A stretch of 64,000 bases of DNA, from the NCBI RefSeq assembly GCF_014652395.1, contig NZ_BMYS01000003.1, positions 613-64,612 of the forward strand, in the 5' to 3' direction. Under the pieces are notes generated by a model. The model did no database searches. It saw only the letters and a list, made by a program, of their open reading frames with translations, and was not told the origin of the DNA. This stretch comes from Advenella faeciporci. Lineage in GTDB: Bacteria > Pseudomonadota > Gammaproteobacteria > Burkholderiales > Burkholderiaceae_B. Shown here one piece after another: positions 46,044 through 54,526 of the stretch; the first letter of the stretch is position 1; each line of letters starts with the position of its first letter. The position numbers and the translations under genes were made by a program.

Positions 46044-46065
46044 TTGCCATTAATGACAATGGCAA
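46044..46065 (-). promoter_or_regulatory. Leader hairpin before rpsF
   Basis: Perfect eight-base arms TTGCCATT and AATGGCAA with a six-base loop, about 20 bases before the rpsF ATG. S6-S18 autoregulatory leader RNAs usually place a hairpin here. I did not see the CCG bulge clearly, so identity as that element is tentative. Confidence 0.4.
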
Positions 46066-46239
46066 CTGACAGCCCGCCTACGCTTTTGCCACCAAGGCTT
46101 AATTCCAAAACACCAAATTAAACCTGCAATAAAAGATAAGTCGAGCAAGAAACCGTCAAATATAACATAATTTTTAAAAACGAACAAAAAATTCTTAAGA
46201 TTTTGTTTTGTTTTTAGATACTTGGGAGGGCAATTCGTA

Positions 46240-46263
46240 ATATGTCGCAAACTTGCGACATAT
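46240..46263. other. Perfect 24-bp palindrome downstream of folE2
   Basis: Arms ATATGTCGCAA and TTGCGACATAT flank an AC centre, 8 bases after the folE2 stop and about 220 bases upstream of rpsF. No U-tract follows in either direction, so it is not a good intrinsic terminator; it may be a protein-binding site or a 3'-end hairpin. Confidence 0.55.
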
Positions 46264-46271
46264 CACGAGTA

Positions 46272-47069
46272 TCATCCTTCTATCACTGCATAAGCCGAAT
46301 GATTATGAATGGATTCAAAGTTTTCGGCTTCGATTTTATAACGCCTGAGCTGGGGGATTTTCCTGATATTGGCCGCCACGTCACGAATCAGGTCTTCGAC
46401 AAACTTGGGGTTATCGTAAGAGTGTTCAGTCACATACTTCTCATCAGGGCGTTTTAACAAGCCCCACAACTCACATGATGCCTGCTTTTCAACGGTTTTG
46501 ATGACCGATTCCATCGTATACGAACTATCTGCAACCAGCTGTACGGTAATGTGTGAGCGCTGGTTGTGAGCCCCATAAGCGGAAATGGCTTTAGAGCACG
46601 GACAAAGGCTCATTACCGGCACAACCACATTAAATTCGAACTCGACCTCATTGCCACGGGCAACCGCAAACCAGGTAACCTGGTAATCCATCAGGCTTTC
46701 CACACCTGAAACCGGTGCACTCTTGTTAATAAAGTACGGAAAAGAAACCGTCAGATCACCTTTTTCCGCATGCAGCAAAGGCAGCATCTCGCGAGCCATT
46801 TCCTTGAAAAGCTCAATGGTCATGGCTTGTGAGCGGTAACGCTCAAGCAAGGCCACGAAACGGGACATGTGAGTCCCTTTTTCATGTTCTGGCAAAAATA
46901 CGGTAAGCGTCCATTCAGCAATGGTAGGCTGCACTGAACCATCGGCAGCCTGCACCAGCATGGGGTGTTTTACACGCCTGATTCCTACGCGTTCAATTGG
47001 TATATGACGCAAGTCCTGGGAACTTTGCACGTCGGGCATCAACTCGTCCGGGCCAATTATGGAATTCAT
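46272..47069 (-). CDS. folE2: GTP cyclohydrolase FolE2 (type IB)
   Basis: Zinc-independent GTP cyclohydrolase, 265 residues, making 7,8-dihydroneopterin triphosphate. It shows ERVGIRRVKHPM near 26-37, GTHMSRF near 65-71, the active-site cysteine loop VMSLCPCSKAIS near 152-163 and HNQRSHITVQL. FolE2 often replaces FolE when zinc is scarce and sits under Zur control. Here it is the last gene of the xseB-ispA-dxs run (11 bases after dxs) with no Zur-like site seen, and FolE itself is also encoded in the window. So it may be constitutive and not a zinc-stress backup. Confidence 0.95.
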   Translation of the reverse strand: MNSIIGPDELMPDVQSSQDLRHIPIERVGIRRVKHPMLVQAADGSVQPTIAEWTLTVFLPEHEKGTHMSRFVALLERYRSQAMTIELFKEMAREMLPLLHAEKGDLTVSFPYFINKSAPVSGVESLMDYQVTWFAVARGNEVEFEFNVVVPVMSLCPCSKAISAYGAHNQRSHITVQLVADSSYTMESVIKTVEKQASCELWGLLKRPDEKYVTEHSYDNPKFVEDLIRDVAANIRKIPQLRRYKIEAENFESIHNHSAYAVIEG

Positions 47070-47080
47070 ATATTCAAAAC

Positions 47081-48949
47081 CTAAGTAATATTCAAAACGG
47101 ATTTAAAACGTGCGTGGATTGCCGCCTCGATTCCGTCAGAATCAAGACCCACACTTTTCAAGAGCGCAGCCTGATCACCGTGATCAATAAAGCGATCAGG
47201 CAAGCCAAGCTGCAAAATGGGTTTGCAAAGTCCAAACGCGCTCATGAACTCTGCAACAGCGCTACCTGCGCCCCCCATTACACTACCTTCTTCCAGTGTT
47301 ACAAATACCTCATGTGATGCCGCTAACTGTTTGATCAGCTCTGCATCAATGGGCTTTACAAAACGCATGTCAACCAGCGTTGCATTCAATTTTTCAGCAA
47401 CCGGCAAGGCCGCATGCAGCAAAGGCCCAAAAGCCAGGATAGCCAAACGTGTACCCTCACGGCGCACCAGCCCCTTGCCTAATGTTACCGGATCCAGGGT
47501 ATCACTGACACTTGCCCCCACGCCCGCTCCCCTGGGATAACGTACGGACGCCGGCCCTTTATAGTGGTAACAGGTGTTCAGCAACAAACGCGCCTCATTT
47601 TCATCCGAGGGGACCGCCACCACCATATTGGGAATACAACGCAAAAATGCAATATCATAGTTACCGGCATGGGTGGCACCGTCGGCTCCCACCAGTCCCG
47701 CACGGTCAAGTGCAAAAGTAACATCAAGATTTTGCAGGGCAACATCGTGAATAAGCTGATCATACCCCCTTTGCAGAAAAGTGGAATAAATAGCCAGGAC
47801 CGGTTTAAGGCCTTCACAGGCAATACCGGCCGCAAAAGTGACCGAATGCTGTTCGGCAATGCCCACATCGAAGTAACGGGCCGGAAACCGTTTTTCAAAC
47901 TCGACCATACCGCTGCCTTCCCGCATGGCAGGCGTGATACCAACCAGCTTTTCATCTTGCGAGGCCATATCGCACAACCAATGCCCAAAAACCTGGGTAA
48001 ATGTTTGCTTGCCGGGCTTGGACGGTTTCTGGATACCCACTTCAGGGTCAAATTTACCAGGCCCGTGATACAGGATGGGATCGGCTTCGGCCAGTTTATA
48101 ACCCTGCCCTTTTTTGGTTACCACATGCAGGAATTGCAGACCGCCCATTTGACGCAGGTTTTGCAAGGTCGGCACCAGGGCATCCAGATCATGACCATCT
48201 ATGGGGCCCACATAATTAAAGCCGAACTCTTCAAACCAGGTGGCCGAACCCAATATGCCTTTGGCATGCCCTTTCACTTTACGGGCCATTTCCATGACAG
48301 GAGCGGGAAACTGCCCCAACACCGCCTTGCCCACACTGCGGGCTTCCTGATAAAGCGTACCCGACAATAATCTGGCCAGATACTTGTTAAGCGCCCCAAC
48401 CGGAGGGGAAATGGACATATCGTTATCGTTGAGGATAACCAGCAAATTAATCCCGGGGGTGACACCGGCATTGTTCAACGCTTCATAGGCCATGCCTGCC
48501 GTCATGGAACCATCACCGATAACGGCAATATGCTGGCGCTCTATTTGCAGATTACGCGAAGCCACGGCCATACCCAAGGCAGCCGAAATGGACGTGGAAG
48601 AATGAGCGGTGCCAAAAGCGTCGTATTCTGATTCGCTACGCTTGGGAAAACCGGAAATACCGCCTTCCTGGCGTAAATGCGCCATACCCTCACGTCGACC
48701 GGTAAGGATTTTATGCGGGTAAGATTGATGCCCGACATCCCAGATGATCCGGTCATGCGGCGTATTAAACACATAATGAAGTGCAAGCGTAAGCTCTACC
48801 GTTCCAAGATTGGACGACAGGTGACCACCGGTTTTTGATACCGAACGAATAATAAAAGACCGAAGCTCGCCGGCCGCCTGCTCAAGCTCCGGGCGGCTTA
48901 GTTTTCTGACATCATCGGGAACGTTGAGCTTTTCTAGAAAATTTGACAT
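47081..48949 (-). CDS. dxs: 1-deoxy-D-xylulose-5-phosphate synthase
   Basis: First enzyme of the MEP isoprenoid route: pyruvate plus glyceraldehyde-3-phosphate to DXP, using thiamine diphosphate. The 622-residue protein has [20 protein letters not shown] near 145-164, the thiamine Mg site, the catalytic [15 protein letters not shown] near 428-442 and C-terminal transketolase domain. It lies between ispA (14 bases upstream) and folE2. It feeds IspA and hence the hpnCDE squalene genes. Confidence 0.97.
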   Translation of the reverse strand: MSNFLEKLNVPDDVRKLSRPELEQAAGELRSFIIRSVSKTGGHLSSNLGTVELTLALHYVFNTPHDRIIWDVGHQSYPHKILTGRREGMAHLRQEGGISGFPKRSESEYDAFGTAHSSTSISAALGMAVASRNLQIERQHIAVIGDGSMTAGMAYEALNNAGVTPGINLLVILNDNDMSISPPVGALNKYLARLLSGTLYQEARSVGKAVLGQFPAPVMEMARKVKGHAKGILGSATWFEEFGFNYVGPIDGHDLDALVPTLQNLRQMGGLQFLHVVTKKGQGYKLAEADPILYHGPGKFDPEVGIQKPSKPGKQTFTQVFGHWLCDMASQDEKLVGITPAMREGSGMVEFEKRFPARYFDVGIAEQHSVTFAAGIACEGLKPVLAIYSTFLQRGYDQLIHDVALQNLDVTFALDRAGLVGADGATHAGNYDIAFLRCIPNMVVAVPSDENEARLLLNTCYHYKGPASVRYPRGAGVGASVSDTLDPVTLGKGLVRREGTRLAILAFGPLLHAALPVAEKLNATLVDMRFVKPIDAELIKQLAASHEVFVTLEEGSVMGGAGSAVAEFMSAFGLCKPILQLGLPDRFIDHGDQAALLKSVGLDSDGIEAAIHARFKSVLNIT

Positions 48950-48963
48950 TAATACGCTTCACA

Positions 48964-49878
48964 TCAATAACTGCGGTGAATAATGAAATCGGCCAACTCT
49001 TTGAGTCGAATAGCAGAATCACCTAATGGTTTAATGGCCTCGATGGCCACTTCATACAATTTCCGGGCAAAATCCCGGGACTCTTCAAGACCCATGATTG
49101 AGACATAGGTGGGCTTGTTTTCATCAGCATCCTTGCCCGCCGTTTTACCCAGGCCTTCGGTATCAACCGTGACATCAAGAATATCATCAACAATCTGAAA
49201 GGCCAAACCAATGGCAGAACCGTAGGTTTCCAGTGCACGTCTGGTTTCAGAGGTGGCACCGGTAACAATAGCACCCAGCAAAACACTGCCTTCGATAAGC
49301 GCGCCCGTTTTCAGGCGATGCATGAACTGCAGCTGCTCAAGGGTCAGCGTCTGGTTGACACTGGCCAGATCTATCGCCTGGCCACCCACCATACCCAGAC
49401 TCCCGGCCACTCGCCCAAGCACCTGTACGGCCTGCACCACCAAAGCGGGTGCCACCGGCATTTGCGCAAGCTCGGAAAAAGCCAGCGGTTGCAGGGCATC
49501 ACCTGCCAGCATCGCGGTAGCCTCACCAAACCGCACATGCACGGTAGGCTGCCCCCTGCGCAAGACATCATCATCCATGCAAGGCAAATCATCATGAATC
49601 AGTGAGTAAGCATGAATCAGCTCTACTGCCGCGGCAGCCTTGTCAAGCGCATGGCTGTAAGAATCTATCGCAACGCCCTGTTGCAGGGCAGCCCTGCCTG
49701 CAGCATATACCAGTGTGGCACGAATTCTTTTGCCACCACCCAGCGTGGCATAGCGCATGGCCTCGTGCAATTCAACAGGCACCTCGTTAGCGCCAGGAAG
49801 CGCCTTTTCAAGTGCCGCCTCCACATTGTTGACACAGGCTGCAAGCCAATCCTGAAAATGCATTGAACCTGTACTCAT
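48964..49878 (-). CDS. ispA: Farnesyl diphosphate synthase
   Basis: Condenses IPP with DMAPP and GPP to FPP. The 304-residue protein has the first Asp-rich motif SLIHDDLPCMDDDVLRRG near 92-109 and the second, QIVDDILDVT near 234-243. The residues before the first motif and the length fit a bacterial C15 synthase. Two ATG starts (49878, 49863) are plausible. Follows xseB by 3 bases, with dxs 14 bases downstream. Confidence 0.95.
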   Translation of the reverse strand: MSTGSMHFQDWLAACVNNVEAALEKALPGANEVPVELHEAMRYATLGGGKRIRATLVYAAGRAALQQGVAIDSYSHALDKAAAAVELIHAYSLIHDDLPCMDDDVLRRGQPTVHVRFGEATAMLAGDALQPLAFSELAQMPVAPALVVQAVQVLGRVAGSLGMVGGQAIDLASVNQTLTLEQLQFMHRLKTGALIEGSVLLGAIVTGATSETRRALETYGSAIGLAFQIVDDILDVTVDTEGLGKTAGKDADENKPTYVSIMGLEESRDFARKLYEVAIEAIKPLGDSAIRLKELADFIIHRSY

Positions 49879-49881
49879 TGC

Positions 49882-50130
49882 TTATTCAACCTCGATTTGT
49901 ACAGGACGCAACAAATTATTCTGAAGCACCTGAACCTGTTGTTCAGCGGCATCCAGACGTTCCTGGCAGACCCGCGCCAGTGCCACCCCTCTTTCGTAGG
50001 CCTGTAAAGATGCCTCCAGGGAAAGCACATCGCTTTCCATTGACTGCACAATTTCTTCAAGCTCTTTCAGGGCAGACTCAAAATCCTTTGGCAAATCAAG
50101 GACATCCAGTTTTTCGGTTGATTCTGACAA
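49882..50130 (-). CDS. xseB: Exodeoxyribonuclease VII small subunit
   Basis: An 82-residue helical protein that partners XseA in a single-strand exonuclease. FESALKELEEIVQSMESD and LSLEASLQAYERGVALARVCQ match the family hairpin. The start is a TTG with GGAG six bases before it. It is the first gene of the xseB-ispA-dxs-folE2 run, divergent from the Rieske oxygenase gene. Confidence 0.93.
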   Translation of the reverse strand: MSESTEKLDVLDLPKDFESALKELEEIVQSMESDVLSLEASLQAYERGVALARVCQERLDAAEQQVQVLQNNLLRPVQIEVE

Positions 50131-50284
50131 GGGGCACTCCAGAAAAATTCAAATAATCCGGTATTGTACGAAATCATCGCCTGGCAAGGGCCATATTTTA
50201 ATAGTTTTACGTATTTTTCAATCCGCACCGCTTTTACAAACCGTAAAAAATAATAATCGCCATCACCTTTTTAATATTAAGGCA

Positions 50285-50312
50285 TTGAATTTTCGGTACA
50301 ATTTAATAATAC
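50285..50312 (+). promoter_or_regulatory. Candidate promoter upstream of the Rieske gene
   Basis: TTGAAT (50285-50290) and TAATAC (50307-50312) are spaced by 16 bases and resemble a sigma70 promoter. It lies in the 258-base AT-rich divergent spacer between xseB and the Rieske gene; the rest of that spacer shows only AT-rich sequence. A transcript from here would run straight into the terminator at 50331-50370. Confidence 0.35.
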
Positions 50313-50330
50313 ATTTTATTTCAACAATTT

Positions 50331-50370
50331 GCCGGCTCATGACCCTTGGTGAGGCGGCTTTATTTTTTTT
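50331..50370 (+). terminator. Intrinsic terminator just before the Rieske gene
   Basis: GCCG/CGGC and CTCA/TGAG form a nine-position stem with one G-G mismatch and a ten-base loop, followed at once by TTTATTTTTTTT. The oxygenase Shine-Dalgarno begins about five bases later. It could be an attenuator of the oxygenase or the end of a small RNA transcribed from the spacer. Confidence 0.65.
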
Positions 50371-50388
50371 ATGCGGGGGATCCACAAA

Positions 50389-51531
50389 ATGTCAGCCATT
50401 GCATCCATGCAGCATGTTGAACCGGCACAAACCCAATTACCGGTACATGTCTATTTTGACGAGAATGTCTTTGCCAGGGAACAAGAGCAAATCTTCAAAC
50501 AATCTGCCTGTTACGTTGGTAACGAAAAAATGGTACCCGATTCAGGAGACTGGAGAACCCTGGCTCAGGAACAGGCCGGGCGAATTCTGGTTCGCAACAA
50601 AAATGGCCCTGAACTGTTATCCAACGTTTGCCGCCACCGCCAGGCCATTATGCTGGGTGGCGAAGCCGGCAATGTAACCGGCGCCGTCAAAAATCATGGC
50701 AACTTGCAAGCAAACGGTGGCAATATTGTCTGCCCCCTGCACCGCTGGACTTATGACAACCAGGGAACTTTGCTGGGCGCCCCGCAATTTAACCAAAAAC
50801 CCTGCAAGAATCTGCAAAAATTTCCACTTTCAAACTGTCATGGCTTGCTTTTTGAAGGCCCGCGCGACCCCGCGACAGACCTTGCCAGGCTTTTTGCCAA
50901 GCCCGAATTCGATTTCTCTGATTACGTCCTTGACCATGTGGAAGTGCATGAATGCAACTATAACTGGAAAACCTTCATTGAAGTCTACCTTGAAGATTAC
51001 CATGTTGCGCCTTTCCATCCCGGACTGGGCAAATTCGTTACCTGTGATGATCTCGACTGGGAGTTTGGAGACTGGTTCAGCGCACAGCATGTAGGCATCC
51101 ATCAGGCGCTGGCCAATCCCGGCTCCGGGGTCTATAAAAAGTGGCACGATGAACTGCTCAAGTTCCGCCAGGGCCAGAAACCAGACTTTGGTGCCATCTG
51201 GGTCACTTACTATCCCACACATATGATAGAACTTTACCCCCATGTACTGGTTTTATCCACGCTATACCCGGTCAGTCCACAAAAAACCGTCAATATCGTC
51301 GAATTTTACTATCCTGAAGAAATTGCCATGTTTGAGCGTGATTTTATTGAAGCCCAGAGGGCTGCCTATATGGAAACTGCCATTGAAGATGATGAAATTG
51401 CCGAACGCATGGATGCGGGCAGACTGGCCCTGCACAAACGTAACACCAGTGAAACAGGCCCTTACCAGTCTCCGATGGAAGATGGCATGCGGCATTTTCA
51501 TGAATGGTACAACCGCATCATGAATAATTAA
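50389..51531 (+). CDS. Rieske non-haem iron oxygenase, alpha subunit
   Basis: A 380-residue aromatic-ring-hydroxylating-dioxygenase-type protein. The Rieske [2Fe-2S] ligands are C81, H83, C115 and H118. The mononuclear iron site uses H205 and H210 in EDYHVAPFHPG, with an aspartate probably in EDDEIAERM. The Rieske loop between H83 and C115 holds 31 residues, where 15-17 is usual. I start at 50389 with GGGGGA seven bases upstream; an earlier ATG at 50371 lies against the terminator T-run. No reductase or beta subunit is adjacent. It is divergent from xseB-ispA-dxs-folE2; substrate unknown. Confidence 0.85.
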   Translation: MSAIASMQHVEPAQTQLPVHVYFDENVFAREQEQIFKQSACYVGNEKMVPDSGDWRTLAQEQAGRILVRNKNGPELLSNVCRHRQAIMLGGEAGNVTGAVKNHGNLQANGGNIVCPLHRWTYDNQGTLLGAPQFNQKPCKNLQKFPLSNCHGLLFEGPRDPATDLARLFAKPEFDFSDYVLDHVEVHECNYNWKTFIEVYLEDYHVAPFHPGLGKFVTCDDLDWEFGDWFSAQHVGIHQALANPGSGVYKKWHDELLKFRQGQKPDFGAIWVTYYPTHMIELYPHVLVLSTLYPVSPQKTVNIVEFYYPEEIAMFERDFIEAQRAAYMETAIEDDEIAERMDAGRLALHKRNTSETGPYQSPMEDGMRHFHEWYNRIMNN

Positions 51532-51567
51532 TTTGCCGGCCGCAGCCCTATTACGTCAAACCTACAA

Positions 51568-51610
51568 TAAACACGCCCTTGAAAGGAAAACGCTTTCAAG
51601 GGCGTGTTTA
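51568..51610. terminator. Long bidirectional terminator between Rieske gene and sseA
   Basis: Perfect 18-base arms around a seven-base loop GAAAACG, lying 37 bases after the Rieske stop and 20 bases from the convergent sseA stop. Short T-runs follow on both sides. Confidence 0.85.
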
Positions 51611-51629
51611 ATATTGGCGCATTTAATGG

Positions 51630-52475
51630 CTAGCCAACCGCAACAGGCCGGGAACTGTCACTACACCACTCGCTCCAAGATCCAGGGTAAAGCGCAGAAC
51701 CCGTCAGGCCCGCCACCTCCATGGCCAGCAGGTTATGGCAGGCGCTAATACCCGAACCGCATTGATGAATGATCTTTTCAGGCGTTTGCTTGCCAAGCAG
51801 TTCTGCAAAATCGGATTCAAGCTCCTGAACAGGACGAAAGAAACCATCGCTATCCAGATTGCGGGAAAATGGCCAATTGATTGCCCCGGGAATATGTCCG
51901 GCAACAGGATCAATGGTTTCATTTTCCCCTCGAAAACGATTTTCAGCACGCGCATCAATGACTGTAAAAACAGGCTGCCTGATATTAGCCAACACGGCAT
52001 TGGCATCGACCACAGCCATGGAAGTGCTTCCCGCCCCCCACACGACGGGCGAACGCGGCGCCGGTTTTTCACGTTCAATATCACCGCTAATCTGGCCCCA
52101 GGCACTCCAGCCTCCATTAAGCACTCTTACCTTGGTGCAACCCGCCCACCGTAACATCCACCATAAATGAGCGGCAAACATACTGTCCCTGGCATCATAG
52201 ACCACAATATTTGCCTGGGGGCCAATCCCCAGGTTGCCTAATAGCCGGATAAAATCCTCACGATCGGGCAAGGGGTGCCGCCCATTCTTTCCTGTTTTGG
52301 GGCCGCATAGATCAATCTCATGATCAAGAAAAATAGCGCCCGGAATATGCCCCTCGAGATATTGTTCCCTGCCCAGTTGATGATTACCCAGATCATGCCT
52401 TGCATCCAGCAGGATCAGGGCATCATCATCGCTTAGTAAGTCTTGCAGCTCGAGTGCTGAAATTAAGGGTTCCAC
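51630..52475 (-). CDS. sseA: 3-mercaptopyruvate sulfurtransferase
   Basis: A 281-residue two-rhodanese-domain protein. The N-terminal domain (about 1-145) is non-catalytic and the C-terminal domain carries active-site C239 in the CGSGISA loop, which fits mercaptopyruvate sulfurtransferase (CGSGVTA) rather than thiosulfate sulfurtransferase (CRKGVTA). It yields persulfide and pyruvate from 3-mercaptopyruvate in cysteine degradation. The start is a GTG with GGAG upstream. An EamA transporter gene on the same strand ends 36 bases upstream. Confidence 0.88.
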   Translation of the reverse strand: MEPLISALELQDLLSDDDALILLDARHDLGNHQLGREQYLEGHIPGAIFLDHEIDLCGPKTGKNGRHPLPDREDFIRLLGNLGIGPQANIVVYDARDSMFAAHLWWMLRWAGCTKVRVLNGGWSAWGQISGDIEREKPAPRSPVVWGAGSTSMAVVDANAVLANIRQPVFTVIDARAENRFRGENETIDPVAGHIPGAINWPFSRNLDSDGFFRPVQELESDFAELLGKQTPEKIIHQCGSGISACHNLLAMEVAGLTGSALYPGSWSEWCSDSSRPVAVG

Positions 52476-52510
52476 TTTCTTGCTCCAGATAATTCAAAAA
52501 ATGATCAGAT

Positions 52511-53392
52511 TCAGGCACCAGCCCTGTTTTTTCCAGATCTGGCGGCTTCTGCCAATTGCATGGTTCTCCAGGCAGACAGCAATCCGGCCAGAATAATCAG
52601 CCCCATGCCTATCCAGGCCAATAAATCGGGGATATCGCCCCAGAAAACAATACCAAGTATAGCCGCAAATATAATCGTGCTGTATTGCAAAGCCGCTGTC
52701 AGGATTGGAGAACCCTGACCAAAAGCCCGGGTAAGGGCAAGCTGGCCAATCAATCCGCTAACGCCCACGCCAAACAGCGCCAGCCAGGTTGTCAGGGTTG
52801 GAGCACCATAGCCGTGCGCTTTCAGCCCCAGGAAGCCGGTTAACACCACAATCAGGGAAAAATAGAAAACGGTTCTCCAGATAGGCTCACCAATCGCTCC
52901 GAGCTCTTTGATTTGCAACATGGCAATGCCGGCAAAGGCACCCGACATCAAACCCAGCGAAGCAGCAAACCACTGGTCTTCGGTAATGGTGGGACGCAAC
53001 ACCAGCAACACCCCCATAAAACCAAGAATCACAGCCAGCAGGCGCATGGAATCTTTCGGACCCTTATGGGTAAAAAACAAAAAACAGGCAATAAACAGTG
53101 GAGACGTATAGTTGAGGCTGGTACTGGTTGATAACGGCAAGACGGAATAGCCATAGAAACCCATCCACATGGCCGTTACGCCAAACAAGTTACGTAAAAC
53201 ATGCAATTTAACGCTTTTCGGCTTCAGGGACTGGTGACTTAGCAACGCCCACAACACAATCGCGACAATGGAGGGCAAACCACGGGCTATCACGATAAGG
53301 GCCAGGGTTGAACCCGTCTCATAAGACAGCTTGATACAAGCCCCCATGATGGCGAACATAAATGCCGCCAGAAGCATCCATAACGATTGCAT
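52511..53392 (-). CDS. EamA/DMT superfamily transporter
   Basis: A 293-residue inner-membrane protein with about ten helices in two EamA repeats (residues about 5-135 and 150-280), including WALLSHQSLKPKS-type loops and PLFIACFLFFTHKGP near 95-109. Such proteins export amino acids, purines or other metabolites; the substrate cannot be inferred. It ends 36 bases upstream of sseA, which may hint at export of a sulfur or amino-acid metabolite. Confidence 0.86.
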   Translation of the reverse strand: MQSLWMLLAAFMFAIMGACIKLSYETGSTLALIVIARGLPSIVAIVLWALLSHQSLKPKSVKLHVLRNLFGVTAMWMGFYGYSVLPLSTSTSLNYTSPLFIACFLFFTHKGPKDSMRLLAVILGFMGVLLVLRPTITEDQWFAASLGLMSGAFAGIAMLQIKELGAIGEPIWRTVFYFSLIVVLTGFLGLKAHGYGAPTLTTWLALFGVGVSGLIGQLALTRAFGQGSPILTAALQYSTIIFAAILGIVFWGDIPDLLAWIGMGLIILAGLLSAWRTMQLAEAARSGKNRAGA

Positions 53393-53586
53393 AGCCTTTC
53401 TGACCTTAAAGGAACATTCTGAAATAAGAAAATCATCATTCTATACCCAAGGCCACTTTAAATAACGGGAATTCACCTTATATAATTATTAAACAAATCA
53501 ATATTGCTGTATTAATCATTTTATTTAAACTATATTATGATGCAGCCCATTTCCGAAAACAGTTAGATTTAAAGGCTTAACCCCTT

Positions 53587-54468
53587 ATGAAACGCATTTT
53601 TTTATTTCTTATGACCAACCTGGCCGTAATGGTTGTGCTAAGTGTCACGTTAAATATCCTGGGCATTAACCGCTTCATCACTGCCAACGGTCTGGATATG
53701 ACGCAATTGCTCGCATTTTCAGCGGTTGTCGGTTTCACCGGCTCCATCATCTCGCTACTTATTAGCAAACCCATGGCAAAATGGAGCACCGGTGCCCGTG
53801 TCATTAACCCGGCCTCCCCCGCCAACAGCACCGAAGCCTGGCTGGTTGATACCGTTCACCAATTGGCCGACCGCGCCGGCATTGGCCATCCTGAAGTTGC
53901 CATTTATGAAGGCGAGCCCAATGCTTTTGCCACCGGCGCCTTCAAGAATGATGCACTGGTAGCCGTTTCCACCGGTTTGCTCAACAGCATGACAGAAGAA
54001 GAAGTCGCCGCCGTTCTGGGGCACGAAGTGGCACACGTGGCCAACGGTGACATGGTTACCCTTACCCTTATTCAGGGTGTCGTCAACACCTTTGTGGTCT
54101 TCCTGTCACGTGTTGTGGGTTATGTCGTTGACCGGGTCATCCTCAAAAACGAGCGTGATGTGGGTATTGGCTATTACATTTCCGTGATCGTCTGTGAGAT
54201 TGTCTTTGGCATACTGGCTTCCATCATTGTTGCCTGGTTCTCCCGCCAGCGTGAATACCGCGCCGATGCCGGCGCCGCACAACTCATGGGCTCGGCCGAT
54301 CCCATGATTCATGCCCTGGCCCGTCTGGGAGGCCTTACTCCCGGCGAACTGCCCCAGCAATTGAACGCCTCGGGCATCAGCGGCAAAGTGAATGTGGCTG
54401 CCCTGTTCTCTACCCATCCGCCTATCGAGCACCGCATCAATGCCTTGCGTGCCAGGGTTGTCCAATAA
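53587..54468 (+). CDS. htpX: Membrane zinc protease HtpX
   Basis: A 293-residue M48 metalloprotease that clears misfolded membrane proteins. Two N-terminal helices (about 5-28 and 38-58) precede the zinc site H146-E147-x2-H150 in [11 protein letters not shown], and the third ligand lies in [13 protein letters not shown] near 220-230. Two more helices follow the HEXXH motif. The 194-base spacer before it is AT-rich; no clear sigma32 or Cpx box was seen. A strong terminator follows. Confidence 0.95.
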   Translation: MKRIFLFLMTNLAVMVVLSVTLNILGINRFITANGLDMTQLLAFSAVVGFTGSIISLLISKPMAKWSTGARVINPASPANSTEAWLVDTVHQLADRAGIGHPEVAIYEGEPNAFATGAFKNDALVAVSTGLLNSMTEEEVAAVLGHEVAHVANGDMVTLTLIQGVVNTFVVFLSRVVGYVVDRVILKNERDVGIGYYISVIVCEIVFGILASIIVAWFSRQREYRADAGAAQLMGSADPMIHALARLGGLTPGELPQQLNASGISGKVNVAALFSTHPPIEHRINALRARVVQ

Positions 54469-54482
54469 TCACCCGCCCTATC

Positions 54483-54512
54483 ACGCTTTGGGTGCAACCG
54501 TACCCAAAGCGT
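54483..54512. terminator. Bidirectional terminator between htpX and polA
   Basis: Perfect 11-base arms ACGCTTTGGGT and ACCCAAAGCGT with an eight-base loop, lying 15 bases from each convergent stop. T-runs are weak, so it may act with Rho. Confidence 0.75.
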
Positions 54513-54526
54513 TTGCTACTGTCTAT

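Noticed and set aside
46050-46250. Minus-strand frame of about 66 codons in the folE2/rpsF spacer
   Set aside because: It starts only at a TTG, shows an unlikely basic/aromatic sequence, and covers the rpsF leader hairpin.
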